A stretch of DNA of 60,715 bases from the NCBI GenBank assembly GCA_022841625.1, contig JALHRD010000031.1, forward strand, positions 1 through 60,715, given 5' to 3'. The notes under the pieces were generated by a model. That model did not search any database. It saw nothing but the letters and a program-made list of their open reading frames with translations, and was not told where the DNA came from. The position numbers and the translations under genes were made by a program. Shown in pieces: positions 8,735-18,207 of this stretch (position 1 is its first letter; each line of letters opens with the position of its first letter). This stretch comes from Xanthobacteraceae bacterium (GTDB taxonomy: Bacteria > Pseudomonadota > Alphaproteobacteria > Rhizobiales > Xanthobacteraceae).

Positions 8735-9664
8735 GTGATCATCGATTTTCATACCCATGTCTATCCGCCGAAGCAGCAGGCCGCGCCCTCCTGGAAGGGC
8801 AAGTGCCCGATGACCATCGAGAATGTGCTGGCGGCACAGGACCAGCACGGCGTCGACGCCTCGGTCATCAGCAACCACACGCCCTATCTGCGGCACGCCG
8901 ACTTCGACCTAATTCTCAATGAGCACCGCGAGATCAATAAATTCCTGGCCGAACAGCAGCACAAACATTCCGGCAAGATCTATGCGATGGCCTGCTCCAT
9001 CCCAAACGGGCGCGACGACTATCTCAAGAAACTGGAGCGCGCGATCAAAGTTGATGGCCTTAAGGGCGTGATGATCCGCGCCAGCCATCAGCACATCTAT
9101 CCCGACGCCGATCAGGCACAATCGTTCTTCAAGCTCTGCATCGACCTCGATGTCCCCGTGATCATTCACCCACCGCCGGTCGGTTACGGCGAGGACAGCA
9201 TGAACGATTACCGGCTGGCCTCGAGCGTTGGCCGGCCGCAGGACAATTGCCTCGCGCTAGCGCGGCTGATCGTGCGCGGCATTTTCGAACAGTTTCCGAC
9301 CCTCAAGCTGGTGGTCACCCATCTCGGCGGCGGCATCTGTGAAGTCATCGGCCGGATGAATTATGCCTATACGCTGCAAGAGGAGGCGTTCTTCCTGGGA
9401 TCCTACGAGCCGATGTTGATCAAGCATCCGCCGTTGCACTATCTGAAGATGTGCTATCTTGATACTGTTTGCTACCATCTGCCGGCGGTACGCTGCATCG
9501 TCGAGACCGTCGGACCGGATCGGGTGATCTTCGGAACCGACGCGCCGCCGCTGACCGTGATCAAGGGCGACGGCCTGCAAATGGTGCGCGATCTGAAGCT
9601 CGCGCCTACTGACGAAGCCAAAGTGTTTTCAGGCAACGCCAAGAAGCTGCTGAAAATCGCGTGA
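8735..9664 (+). CDS. Amidohydrolase-family protein (ACMSD-like, COG2159)
   Basis: This 309-residue TIM-barrel metal enzyme is of the aminocarboxymuconate-semialdehyde-decarboxylase-like group, whose members decarboxylate or hydrolyse aromatic acids. It opens directly with the metal motif DFHTH (His6, His8). It continues with VIIHPPP, VVTHLGGG and FGTDAPP, the third-strand His, fifth-strand His and final Asp of the family. It begins with GTG at 8735 behind GGAGAGAG. It is the first gene of a rightward series followed by two binding proteins and a Rieske oxygenase, which suggests a role in the same degradation route. The exact substrate cannot be told from sequence. Confidence 0.85.
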   Translation: MIIDFHTHVYPPKQQAAPSWKGKCPMTIENVLAAQDQHGVDASVISNHTPYLRHADFDLILNEHREINKFLAEQQHKHSGKIYAMACSIPNGRDDYLKKLERAIKVDGLKGVMIRASHQHIYPDADQAQSFFKLCIDLDVPVIIHPPPVGYGEDSMNDYRLASSVGRPQDNCLALARLIVRGIFEQFPTLKLVVTHLGGGICEVIGRMNYAYTLQEEAFFLGSYEPMLIKHPPLHYLKMCYLDTVCYHLPAVRCIVETVGPDRVIFGTDAPPLTVIKGDGLQMVRDLKLAPTDEAKVFSGNAKKLLKIA

Positions 9665-9754
9665 CGGCGCGCGAACGGCCGCACCCAACACAATTGCCGG
9701 TTCCGCGCTTTGATCCTATGCTTTGCGCGCTCTTGCTGGAGGTTTGACAACAGC

Positions 9755-10798
9755 ATGAATTTCTTGACGCAGCCCCTGCTCTTCGCGTTTGCGCTTGGCT
9801 CAACGCTTTCGGGCGCGGTCGCGCAGACCGATCCGATAGCGGAATTCTACAGGGGCAAGACCGTCACCATCGTCTCAAGCGGCGGGGTCGGCGGCCCGAT
9901 TGATCTGGCCTGCCGGATAGTGGCCAGGTTTCTACCGCGCCACATTCCCGGCAATCCGACCATCGTGGTGCGCAACATGCCCGGCGGCGGGCATGTGCTG
10001 ATGTCGAACTTCATGTATACGCAGGCCGCCAAGGACGGCACCTATGTCGGCGGCGTGGTCAATAGCATCCCGACCCATCAGGTGATTGACGGCCGTGGCG
10101 TGCGCTTTGACGCCGGCAAGTTCCAATGGCTCGGCTCCACCGGCTTCGCCAATCTGATGACCATGGCGTGGCACACCGCGGGCTTCCGAACCATCAAGGA
10201 TGTGTTCGAGCGCGAATTGCTCACCGGCGTAACCGGCGTCGGCTCCGGCACCTACATCTATACCAATGCGATGAACATCATCCTTGGCACCAAGTTCAAG
10301 ATGGTGATGGGCTACAAGGACTCGGCATCGGTCGATCTTGCGATTGAGCGTGGCGAGGTGCTGGCGCGCGGCGGCATGACGCTCACCGGCGTCAAGCAGG
10401 AACGGCCGCAATGGGTCGCTGAGAAGAAAGTCGTGTTCCTGGTGCAGACCGGCGCCGAGAAGGAGGCCGAATATCCAGATGTCCCGCTGATGCATGAATT
10501 GGGTCGCACCGACGAGGAACGGCAAATCCTCGCGCTGATCTCATCGCCAGCAGCGTTGGGCCGTCCGTTCTTCGTTCCGCCCGAGGTTCCGGCCGACAAG
10601 GTCGAAGCGCTCCGCAAGGCGTTCGCCGCAACCATGAGGGACCCCGATTACATCGCCGAAGGCAACCGCGTGCGGCTCGACATGAACCCGCTTAGTGCCG
10701 CGCGCGTCACGCAACTCGTCAATGCAACGGTCAATGCGCCGTCCGCCATCGTGGCAAAGGCGCGGGTCGCGCTGGGTACAGACAAGACGGACAAGTAA
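9755..10798 (+). CDS. Bug/TctC-like extracytoplasmic solute-binding protein
   Basis: This 347-residue periplasmic binding protein of the tripartite tricarboxylate transporter type begins with a Sec signal (MNFLTQPLLFAFALG, cleavage near AVA-QT). The mature part starts with FYRGKTVTIV, then a GGVGGPIDLACRI ligand loop, IPGNPTIVVRNMPGGG and KDGTYVG, all typical of the divergent FYxGKTV branch. The preferred start is ATG 9755, with GGAGG 12 bases upstream; an upstream start at 9710 would put the signal peptide inside the protein. It lies between an amidohydrolase and a second binding protein 10 bases downstream. No tctA or tctB lies nearby, so its transporter partner, if any, is encoded elsewhere. 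The ligand is probably an organic acid (inference). Confidence 0.82.
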   Translation: MNFLTQPLLFAFALGSTLSGAVAQTDPIAEFYRGKTVTIVSSGGVGGPIDLACRIVARFLPRHIPGNPTIVVRNMPGGGHVLMSNFMYTQAAKDGTYVGGVVNSIPTHQVIDGRGVRFDAGKFQWLGSTGFANLMTMAWHTAGFRTIKDVFERELLTGVTGVGSGTYIYTNAMNIILGTKFKMVMGYKDSASVDLAIERGEVLARGGMTLTGVKQERPQWVAEKKVVFLVQTGAEKEAEYPDVPLMHELGRTDEERQILALISSPAALGRPFFVPPEVPADKVEALRKAFAATMRDPDYIAEGNRVRLDMNPLSAARVTQLVNATVNAPSAIVAKARVALGTDKTDK

Positions 10799-10808
10799 GG
10801 GAATCGCT

Positions 10809-11822
10809 ATGCCGGCGCTTAGTATCGTCATAGCGATAGCGACATGGTTGTCTGTTGCACCCGCGCAAGCCGACGCGGTGGCTGATTTCTATAAGGACAA
10901 GACCGTTTCCCTGGTCAGCGCCGGCGAGGCTGGCGGCGCCCACGGCGCCTATGCGCAGCTTCTGGTCCAGCACATCCGGAAGCACATTCCAGGCAATCCC
11001 AATGTGGTGATCCAATATATGGTGGGCGCGGGTGGCAATCTCGCGCCCAACTACCTGCACAATGTTGCCGCCAAGGACGGCACGGTCATCGGGCATCCCC
11101 TGCAAGACCTCGTGTTCAATGCCCGCATCGGCATCGCCGCGGTAAAGTATGACGCGTCCAAGGTGCATTATCTCGGCGGCGCCGACGTCACCCGCACCAC
11201 GGTGACCGTCATGAAGTCCAGCGGCATCCAGACCTTAGAGGAAGCCAAACAGCGTGAAGTGCTGATGGGCGCAAGCGGGAAATCGGGCCAGACCTATATC
11301 ATCCCGGTTACGCTCAATGCCGTGCTCGGCACCAAGTTCAAGCCGGTGGTCGGCTATGGCGGGATCAACCTGATCAATCTCGCGATGGAGCGCGGCGAGG
11401 TGCATGGCAGCGCCGCGTCGTGGCCGACCATCTCGGCCGCCAAGCCGCAATGGGTGCAGCAGGGGCTGATTAACAATCTGGTCACCGTGGCAATGGAGCG
11501 CGAGCCCGACCTGCCACAAGTACCGGCACTGGCGGAACTGGTGAAATCCGCCGACGATTTCGACTTGATCCGCCTGCTCGCCGGGCCCGCCGCACTCGGC
11601 CGCGCCTGGATTGCATTTGGCGACATTCCAAAAGACCGCTTGGCCGCGCTGCGCGACGCCTGGGCGAAGACTATGGCCGATCCAGCGTTTCGCGCCGATG
11701 CGAAAAAGCGTAACCTGGTGCTCAATTCGGTGGCGTGGCAGGAGCAGCAACAGCTCGCCGAGCAGATCCTCGCGACACCGGACCCGACCGTGGCGCGGCT
11801 GAAGGAGATATTGGGACTTTAG
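10809..11822 (+). CDS. Bug/TctC-like extracytoplasmic solute-binding protein (tandem copy)
   Basis: This 337-residue paralogue follows the previous gene at 10 bases. It has a signal peptide (core LSIVIAIATWLSVA, cleavage near AQA-DA) and the same mature layout: FYKDKTVSLV, a GGAHGAYAQLL ligand loop, IPGNPNVVIQYM and GAGGNLAPNYL. AAGGGA a few bases before the ATG serves as ribosome site. The two neighbours differ in the ligand loops, so they probably bind different ligands or are a diverged duplication. Rieske oxygenase translation starts 29 bases after this stop, which points to one transcript. The window contains no membrane subunits for it. Confidence 0.82.
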   Translation: MPALSIVIAIATWLSVAPAQADAVADFYKDKTVSLVSAGEAGGAHGAYAQLLVQHIRKHIPGNPNVVIQYMVGAGGNLAPNYLHNVAAKDGTVIGHPLQDLVFNARIGIAAVKYDASKVHYLGGADVTRTTVTVMKSSGIQTLEEAKQREVLMGASGKSGQTYIIPVTLNAVLGTKFKPVVGYGGINLINLAMERGEVHGSAASWPTISAAKPQWVQQGLINNLVTVAMEREPDLPQVPALAELVKSADDFDLIRLLAGPAALGRAWIAFGDIPKDRLAALRDAWAKTMADPAFRADAKKRNLVLNSVAWQEQQQLAEQILATPDPTVARLKEILGL

Positions 11823-11851
11823 CGCCGCTTGGTCCTGCGAGGAAACCCGCC

Positions 11852-13084
11852 ATGCTCACCCGCGATGACAATGACCGCCTGACTCGCATCGGCCCCGGCA
11901 CGCCGATGGGCGAATTGATGCGCCGCTACTGGATTCCAGCGGGCTTTGCGAAGCAAATCGCCGCGCCGGACAGCCCGCCGGTGCGCGTCAAGCTGATGGG
12001 CGAGCGGCTGGTGATGTTTCGCGACAGCAAGGGCCGGGTTGGCCTGCTGGAGGAGCGCTGCCCGCACCGCACCGCATCGCTATTTTTCGGCCGCAACGAG
12101 GAATGCGGCCTGCGCTGCGTCTATCACGGCTGGAAATTCGACGTCGACGGCGATTGCGTCGATTTGCCGAGCGAGCCGCGCGACTACAATCTTCAAGCGC
12201 GGGTCAAGGCCAAAGCCTATCCATGCGTCGAGCGCGGCGGACTGATCTGGGCCTATATGGGGCCAGCCGAGCACAAGCCGGAATTCCCTGAGCTTGAATG
12301 GGCGCTGATACCGGACACGCACCGCTACGCCACGCGCCACATCCAGGAATGCAACTGGCTGCAAGGCCTCGAAGGCGGCTTCGATTCAAGCCACCTCTCC
12401 TTCCTGCATGGCGGATCGGCGCATTCGGAAATGCGGGTGGTGCCGACGCGCTATGAGGTAGTGCCGACTGATTTCGGCTTCGTTGCCGGCTCCGGCCGCG
12501 ACATGGGCGCGGAAGGCGTGTTCTGGACCGCCAATGTCATGCTGATGCCGTTCCACAAGATCATTGCGTCGAACCCGATGGCGGCGCATGTGTGGGCGCC
12601 GATCGACGACGAGAACACCATGCTCTACAGCGTCGACTTCAACGCCGAGCGGCCATTGACCGAGACCGATCTTGCGCGCTCCAAGGCGCATAACGGCATC
12701 CACACCGACAACATCCCAGGCACCGATCGCGCGATCCAGAACAAAGACAACGATTATCTGATCGACCGCGAATTGCAGGCGCGCGGCGGTTCGTTCACCG
12801 GCATGAAGGGGCTCGGCATCCAGGACTGCGCCGTTCAAGAATCGATGGGACCAATCGCGGATCGCACGCTGGAGCATCTTGGCATCAGCGATACCGCGAT
12901 TGCGCGCATTCGCCGGCTGTTATTACAGACGCTCAAGGACCACGCCGCCGGCAAGCCCTTGCCCGGCATCGATCCAAAAAGCTGGCGGGTACGCTCGGCG
13001 CGCTACAAAGCGCCAGCGGATATATCCTTCGCTGCAACCATGGCTCAACATGTGCGGATGAACGCACTGGCGGCGGCGGAATAG
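11852..13084 (+). CDS. Rieske-type aromatic ring-hydroxylating dioxygenase, oxygenase subunit
   Basis: This 410-residue oxygenase resembles the phthalate/phenoxybenzoate dioxygenase alpha subunits. The Rieske cluster ligands are Cys70, His72, Cys89 and His92 (CPHR and CVYHGW). The mononuclear iron site is seen in GLEGGFDSSHLSFLHGG, with His181 and His186 as ligands and Asp178 as the residue linking the two centres. It inserts oxygen into an aromatic acid in the cytoplasm using electrons from a reductase, but no ferredoxin reductase of the needed type is next to it. ATG 11852 is chosen because the family starts with a MLTxxDNxxLTRxGPGTPMG-like stretch. It closes a cassette that begins at 8735. 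Confidence 0.88.
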   Translation: MLTRDDNDRLTRIGPGTPMGELMRRYWIPAGFAKQIAAPDSPPVRVKLMGERLVMFRDSKGRVGLLEERCPHRTASLFFGRNEECGLRCVYHGWKFDVDGDCVDLPSEPRDYNLQARVKAKAYPCVERGGLIWAYMGPAEHKPEFPELEWALIPDTHRYATRHIQECNWLQGLEGGFDSSHLSFLHGGSAHSEMRVVPTRYEVVPTDFGFVAGSGRDMGAEGVFWTANVMLMPFHKIIASNPMAAHVWAPIDDENTMLYSVDFNAERPLTETDLARSKAHNGIHTDNIPGTDRAIQNKDNDYLIDRELQARGGSFTGMKGLGIQDCAVQESMGPIADRTLEHLGISDTAIARIRRLLLQTLKDHAAGKPLPGIDPKSWRVRSARYKAPADISFAATMAQHVRMNALAAAE

Positions 13085-13101
13085 ACCCTTAAGTTTACCG
13101 A

Positions 13102-14109
13102 TCAGTTGACGCGGCGCGTCCGGTTCGCGCGGTTCGGCGCGCGCGCCTCCCGCAACCGCCGCTCGGTCGGGCGTACCCTGGTGGAATCGCGCGCGTCCGC
13201 GACCGCGGCGCCAACCCGTTCGCGACGCAGGTTCGATGCAAGCTTGCGGAAGTCGCCGCGCGGCTCGACATGCGGCGGGTCAAAATTCCGATACGGACGG
13301 AACAGACCGTATTTTGCGCCGTTGGCATCGAGCCAGCGGAACACGCTGTCGCTGCGCGAACGGTCGACATGTCCGAGATCGACCGCGAGCCCGTTGCCGT
13401 AGCCGCCGACCGCGCGCGAGCCGCCATGCCGCGAGAAGCCGGTACGCGCCTTGATCCCGGAAGCGATGCTCTGCCGCCAATCGTCACGGAAACCGCTCAC
13501 GATGGTCCATTCGATGCCGGCCGCATCCATCGCTTTGCCGGCATGATAGAGCTGCTCGCGGAAATCGACGTCCATGCCGGTGATCACATAGGCCTGCAAA
13601 GTCTTGCCGACGCGCTTGGCGGCTGCCGGATCCTTCCAGGTGAAGTCGCCGCCACGATCGCGTTTAAGCGGCTGGCGCTGATAGACGTCCCAAAGATAGT
13701 CGTCGATGTCGCTTGCAGCCGTATTCCGGCGATTGTCGCGAACCGGCGCGTCGTGGCTTCCAAGGTTGGTGCTGATGCTGGCCGTGACGATTTCGCGGTC
13801 AGCCTCCGGCGCATCGCCGATCGGTCGCCGGATCGATACCGTCCGCACCGGCGTCACCAAGGGCACCCGTTCCGCGGTTTCCGGCAGCAGCGGCGTTGTC
13901 GACACCGAAGCCAGCGAATAGCTCGCAGCCGATGCCAGCACCATTTGCGCCGGCACCTGTTGCAGCGTCCAATCCATGCGGCTGGGCGTCGGATAGGGCG
14001 ACGAGAACGCGAATGGCGCTACCAAGCCGAAGACTGCCGCTGCCAGCCCCCACGCGAACCACGTGACAGAGCTCGACACCGCCGACGGCGCGGTGTGGGA
14101 ATCACGCAT
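13102..14109 (-). CDS. M15-like (VanY/LAS) peptidase-related protein, membrane-anchored
   Basis: This 335-residue protein has one N-terminal hydrophobic segment (about 14-36) and then a long low-complexity linker. The C-terminal part (about 175-290) looks like an M15/LAS peptidase of the D-Ala-D-Ala carboxypeptidase kind. VSGFRDDWRQ precedes Ser226-Arg-His228, Asp244 lies in GLAVDLG, and His280 in DPPHVEP. This is the zinc-ligand order of the family. The spacing between His228 and Asp244 is larger than the usual SxHxxGxAxD because a Gly-rich insert separates them, so activity is uncertain. The tail is very Arg-rich. The start at 14109 follows a GGGGG ribosome site; the frame is open 90 bases further upstream. 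Likely role: cell-wall remodelling (inference). Confidence 0.65.
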   Translation of the reverse strand: MRDSHTAPSAVSSSVTWFAWGLAAAVFGLVAPFAFSSPYPTPSRMDWTLQQVPAQMVLASAASYSLASVSTTPLLPETAERVPLVTPVRTVSIRRPIGDAPEADREIVTASISTNLGSHDAPVRDNRRNTAASDIDDYLWDVYQRQPLKRDRGGDFTWKDPAAAKRVGKTLQAYVITGMDVDFREQLYHAGKAMDAAGIEWTIVSGFRDDWRQSIASGIKARTGFSRHGGSRAVGGYGNGLAVDLGHVDRSRSDSVFRWLDANGAKYGLFRPYRNFDPPHVEPRGDFRKLASNLRRERVGAAVADARDSTRVRPTERRLREARAPNRANRTRRVN

Positions 14110-14342
14110 ACAGAAAACCCCCGATCCGGCCGCACGTTGCGGGCTGAGGCGGGCAGGAATGAGGCGGCAAACGCTGATATCGCCGGCCGATTGCAACAAG
14201 CTAAAATCATCGTTATTGCCCTGTTAATCGGCACTTCTGACGACGGGTAAGAGAGCACCTGGACCGGTGTTTTCATTCCAGTGGCAGCAATGTGGCGGTC
14301 ACGGTACAATGGCACTGCGTCGCACCCGGAGAAATTCCGCCC

Positions 14343-15380
14343 ATGCACATCATTGATTCACACTTTCACTGGTGGCCGCGCTCGGTGTCTGAGCGGTTTT
14401 GCAAGCGCAAGACCTTTCCCTATGCCCATCCCAACGACCGCGGCGGCTACACTTATCTGCGCCAGGACGGCGTCGACTACATCCTCAATAGCTGGGCGGA
14501 ATGGTTCGATCTCGACAAACAGCTCGCGCATATGGATGGGCTCGGCCACCAAGTCGATGTTGTATGTTCAATAGGCCCGTTCTCGGTGTTCTTCTCGGAC
14601 CTCAAGGGTGAGGAAGGCCGCGAGGCCGCCATCCACTGGAATGAGGAAATGGCGGGCGCGCAAAAGAAGTATCCCGGCCGCGTCTGGGCGAGCGCCGCGG
14701 TGCCGCTGACCGACACAAAGATTGCCATCGAGGTGCTCGACGACGCGGTCGACCGGCTTGGCCTGATGGGCGTCAACATGCCGGGCTCGATCGGCGCCGA
14801 TCCACACATTGACGCCGAGCGGCTGGAGCCGTTCTACGCGCGAGTCGCGGAACGCGGCCTGCCGCTGTTCCTGCATCCGACCGATGCAGTGTTTGCCGAC
14901 ACGCTCGATGGCTATGACGGCTCGCTGCATCTGAGCCTTGGCCGCGTTATCGAGGTCAGCGTCGCGGCGATGCGGCTGGTCTTGTCCGGCATTATGGAGC
15001 GGCATCCCAAGCTCAAGGTCGTGATGTCGCACACCGGCGGCGCGCTGCCCTACCAGTCCGGCCGCATGGACAAGAACACGCCGAAGGCCAAGCTGCCGAA
15101 GCCTGCCAGCACCTATCTCAAGCGCATGTACACCGACACGGTGTCGCCGCACGCTGCCGGCATGAAGTTCGCCATCGAATATTACGGCATCGACAATGTA
15201 ATGTACGGCACTGACTATCCGTGCTGGGAACCGGCGCAGGCGCTCAAACTGCTCGACGAACTCAAATTGTCGCCCGAGCACAAGCAAAAGCTGTTCTACG
15301 ACAATGCGCGGCGCATTCTTGGGCTGCGCGATCCTGTCAAGCCGAGCCAATCGGCGCGCGAGCCCGCATTAGCGAAGTAA
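14343..15380 (+). CDS. Amidohydrolase-family protein (ACMSD-like, COG2159)
   Basis: This 345-residue metal-dependent hydrolase or decarboxylase begins MHIIDSHFHWWP, with the His-x-His metal pair at residues 7 and 9. The other motifs are LFLHPTD, VVMSHTGGALPYQ and MYGTDYP, in the order expected for this family (nonoxidative decarboxylases such as gamma-resorcylate or ACMS decarboxylase, and ring-fission product hydrolases). ATG 14343 has GGAG about 11 bases upstream. It is followed by a cupin (93 bases) and a binding protein, so it is probably the first gene of that transcript. The same enzyme family occurs twice more in the window (8735 and 25243). Confidence 0.87.
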   Translation: MHIIDSHFHWWPRSVSERFCKRKTFPYAHPNDRGGYTYLRQDGVDYILNSWAEWFDLDKQLAHMDGLGHQVDVVCSIGPFSVFFSDLKGEEGREAAIHWNEEMAGAQKKYPGRVWASAAVPLTDTKIAIEVLDDAVDRLGLMGVNMPGSIGADPHIDAERLEPFYARVAERGLPLFLHPTDAVFADTLDGYDGSLHLSLGRVIEVSVAAMRLVLSGIMERHPKLKVVMSHTGGALPYQSGRMDKNTPKAKLPKPASTYLKRMYTDTVSPHAAGMKFAIEYYGIDNVMYGTDYPCWEPAQALKLLDELKLSPEHKQKLFYDNARRILGLRDPVKPSQSAREPALAK

Positions 15381-15473
15381 TCTTGATGCGGTGCATCCAG
15401 GCGGCGCCACTCTTCTGGGAAGGGTGAAACCGCGGCACCGTTAGGGCGCGACCTCAAACGCGGAGAATGCAAC

Positions 15474-16346
15474 ATGCAAGTCGCCCACGCCGAAGACTCA
15501 ACCCAGATCAACAGCGTCCGCGGTAAGGAACGGGAATTCAAGACGCTGCTGATCGGCGAAGATGGCGCGCTCGATAATTTCCGGCTGTATTTTGTGCGCC
15601 AGAGGGGCGCAGTCGATATTCCCCGCCACAAGCATAATTTCGATCAAATCCGGATGTGCCTCGAAGGCGGCAAGCAGAACTTCGGCAAGGACAAGTGGAT
15701 CGCGCCGGGCGAGATCGCCTATTTCCCCGAAGGCACGCCCTATGGCCCCGAGCAGAGCGACGCCGAACGGCTGAGCATCACGCTGCAATTCGGCGGCGCG
15801 AGCCGCAACGGCTTTGTCAGTTCGGCCCGCCTGCAACAAGCCATGGACGAGATGAAGGGGTTCGGAATTTTCGAGAAAGGCATCTTCAAGCGCATCGGCC
15901 AATTGGCGCCGGGCGAGAAGCGCAACCAGGACAGCTATGAAGCGATCTGGGAGCATGTCAACAAGCGCAAGCTGGTCTATCCGAAGCCGCGCTATGGCGA
16001 GCCGATCCTGATCAAGCCGGACAATTTCGACTGGGAGTCGGCCGTCGAGCAGCCCGGCTTTTCGCAAAAGAACCTATGTTCGTTTTCCGAGCGCAGCCTG
16101 CAATTCTCGGTCGCCAAGCTTGAACCGGGCATGCGCGGACGCCAGCCGGCGCGCGGCGGCATCCAGATCGGCTTCGTCTTGCAAGGCGCCGGCGCCGTCA
16201 ACGGGCAAGCGCTGCGTAAATACTCGGCGTTTTCCGGTCGGGAAGAATTCGCACTGGGCTCCGACCAGGGCATGGAGGTGCTGCTTATCGGCCTGCCGGT
16301 ATTCGCGGAACAGGCCATGCAACAAACGCTGGTGGCTGCGGAGTAG
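15474..16346 (+). CDS. Bicupin-like protein
   Basis: This 290-residue protein carries a first cupin barrel around residues 35-105: PRHKHNFDQIRMCLEGG supplies the two histidines and the acidic residue, and IAPGEIAYFPEG is the second motif. A weaker second barrel lies in the last 100 residues (PGMRGRQPARGGIQIGFVLQGAG), without an obvious full ligand set. It has no signal peptide. The context, between an amidohydrolase and a binding protein, suggests a small-molecule-binding or dioxygenase-like role in the same route. The ribosome site CGGAG precedes the ATG. Function is not assignable beyond the fold. Confidence 0.75.
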   Translation: MQVAHAEDSTQINSVRGKEREFKTLLIGEDGALDNFRLYFVRQRGAVDIPRHKHNFDQIRMCLEGGKQNFGKDKWIAPGEIAYFPEGTPYGPEQSDAERLSITLQFGGASRNGFVSSARLQQAMDEMKGFGIFEKGIFKRIGQLAPGEKRNQDSYEAIWEHVNKRKLVYPKPRYGEPILIKPDNFDWESAVEQPGFSQKNLCSFSERSLQFSVAKLEPGMRGRQPARGGIQIGFVLQGAGAVNGQALRKYSAFSGREEFALGSDQGMEVLLIGLPVFAEQAMQQTLVAAE

Positions 16347-16350
16347 ACGC

Positions 16351-17418
16351 ATGCCGGTCCGCATCGCCGCCGCCGCCCTCCTGCTCGCGCTGGCCGCAGG
16401 CCCGGCCACGGCGCAGGCGCCGTTCTTCCAAGGCAAGCAGATCAAGGTGCTGGTCGGTTTTCCGCCCGGCGGCGGCTCAGACCTCTACGGCCGCGTGATT
16501 GCCGACGGGCTCGCGCGCCATATCGACGGCAAGCCTTCGGTGGTGGTACAGAACCAGCCCGGCGCCGGCAGCGTCATTGCCATGAACAACTATGCCAACC
16601 GCATCCCCCGCGATGGCACCACGGTTCTGATCGGCACCGGCCAATTGCTGGTGCGGCTGCTGCTCGGCCTCGACGGCGCCCGCGCCAAGGTTTCAGACTT
16701 CCAAGCGCTGGTCGCGACCCCGATGGGACGGATCACCTATGCTTCACCGGCGACTGGATTCAAATCGGTCAAAGACATGCTCAACCCGCGCGAGCCGTTG
16801 ATCCTGGGCGTCCCCGAAGTGATCTCGACCATCGATGCGGTGCTCGGGCTGACGGTGCTCAAGGCCAATTTCCGCTCAATCACCGGCTATCCCGGCAAGG
16901 CCGATGTGCGGCTCGCGCTGTTGCGCAACGAGATCAATCTCGACTCGCAGGCAACGCCGATCTTCGAGCAGAGCGTGCGCCCGACCGTCAAGGACGGCCA
17001 GGCGATCCCGCTGTTCGCGCAGGGCTTCATGGATGGCGACCGGCTCACCCGCGACCCGGCGGCGCCGGATGTACCATCGGTCGCCGAGGCCTATCGCGCG
17101 ATCCACGGCGTCGATCCATCGGGGCCGGAATGGGACTCCTACAAAGCGGTCGCGCGCGCGATCGGCAATGGCGGCAAGATCCTGATGATCCACAGCGACG
17201 CACCGGAGGCCGCGCGCGCCGCCATCAAGCATGGCATCGAAATGATGATCAAGGATCCGGACTATCTCAAAACCGCCGAAGGCGTGCTTGAGGGCTATGG
17301 CTTCAATACCGGTGAGCAACTCGAAAGCAATATCGCGGCGATCGGCAGGATGGACCCGGCCTCGATTGCCTGGCTGCAAGACCTGCTCAGCCGCGAGTTC
17401 CGGATGAAGTTCAAATAG
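16351..17418 (+). CDS. Bug/TctC-like extracytoplasmic solute-binding protein
   Basis: This 355-residue binding protein starts 4 bases after the cupin stop, so the two are certainly co-transcribed. A short signal peptide (MPVRIAAAALLLALAAGPATA, cut before QAP) leads to FFQGKQIKVLVGFPPGGGSDLYGRV. The PPGGGSD ligand loop, VVVQNQPGAGS and a DGTTVLIG strand are standard for the family. It belongs to the divergent branch also represented at 9755, 10809 and 26514. The last 8 bases overlap the convergent membrane-protein gene. No transporter membrane genes are near. Confidence 0.83.
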   Translation: MPVRIAAAALLLALAAGPATAQAPFFQGKQIKVLVGFPPGGGSDLYGRVIADGLARHIDGKPSVVVQNQPGAGSVIAMNNYANRIPRDGTTVLIGTGQLLVRLLLGLDGARAKVSDFQALVATPMGRITYASPATGFKSVKDMLNPREPLILGVPEVISTIDAVLGLTVLKANFRSITGYPGKADVRLALLRNEINLDSQATPIFEQSVRPTVKDGQAIPLFAQGFMDGDRLTRDPAAPDVPSVAEAYRAIHGVDPSGPEWDSYKAVARAIGNGGKILMIHSDAPEAARAAIKHGIEMMIKDPDYLKTAEGVLEGYGFNTGEQLESNIAAIGRMDPASIAWLQDLLSREFRMKFK

Positions 17419-18067
17419 CGACAGCTTTTCGCTTCGCCTGGCGCACGAACAGATAAACCAAGACGCTCGCAATCGCCGCAAAGAAACACCAGACCGAAAT
17501 ATAGGACTGGTGGAACGATAGATAGGCGCCTGCAAAGCCGCCCAAAATGACAACCGCGAGCAGCCGGATCATGTTGTGCGACGACATGAACAGCGAGATC
17601 GTGGTCGCAAACACATAGGCAAATTCGATCCCGCGCGGATAGACCGCGCCGTTCCGATAAACGATCTGCCCGGCCGCGGCCGACGCGCTGTAGGGATTGC
17701 CAATCATCTTGAAGAGGAAATAAGCCGACAACGCCGCGCCGATCACCAGACAAAACAGCATGGCCTGCCGGCGCCAGCGCTCGCGCTCGATCAACCACGC
17801 CGCGAATGGCGCAAACAGCGGCCAGAAGATTTCCGCATAGACGAGGAAGCCATGCACCAGGAACGGCCGGCAGGCCCCCGCCGCGGGCCGCGCAAGATCG
17901 AGCCAGAGCAGACCCTCGATCGCCTGCTGCATCGCAAACAGCGCCGGGAAGGAGGCGATCGGTAGCAGCGCGCGGTCGCCATGGCTTGCCGCTTGCCATA
18001 GGGTCAGCGCACCGATACCGCCGACCACCGCCGCCGCCGTGAAGCTCGCCGTCGCTGAAAAGCACAT
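17411..18067 (-). CDS. DUF6629-type integral membrane protein
   Basis: This 218-residue, very hydrophobic protein has about seven predicted membrane segments. It opens with MCFSATASF, the characteristic start of the DUF6629 family. The family has no assigned biochemical function. The final residues RQAKRKAVAI are basic and probably cytoplasmic. The gene converges with the preceding binding-protein gene (8-base overlap) and diverges from the ThDP enzyme, with a 140-base shared upstream region. Nothing here links it to the neighbouring catabolic genes. Confidence 0.75.
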   Translation of the reverse strand: MCFSATASFTAAAVVGGIGALTLWQAASHGDRALLPIASFPALFAMQQAIEGLLWLDLARPAAGACRPFLVHGFLVYAEIFWPLFAPFAAWLIERERWRRQAMLFCLVIGAALSAYFLFKMIGNPYSASAAAGQIVYRNGAVYPRGIEFAYVFATTISLFMSSHNMIRLLAVVILGGFAGAYLSFHQSYISVWCFFAAIASVLVYLFVRQAKRKAVAI

Positions 18068-18207
18068 GGACGCGGCCTCCGATTTCCGCCTATGAGCTTA
18101 CGAGGACGCCAGTCGCCCGCATATCTATTTCACGGCTAGTGCCCCCACCTCTATACTTTACTTCTATACTTTCCATCTCCGTTATCCCACCCAGCAAGGA
18201 CATTCCC

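Noticed and set aside
18139-18207. Upstream extension of the ThDP enzyme
   Set aside because: The added 23 residues (Pro/Ser-rich) precede the conserved family start. ATG 18208 fits better.
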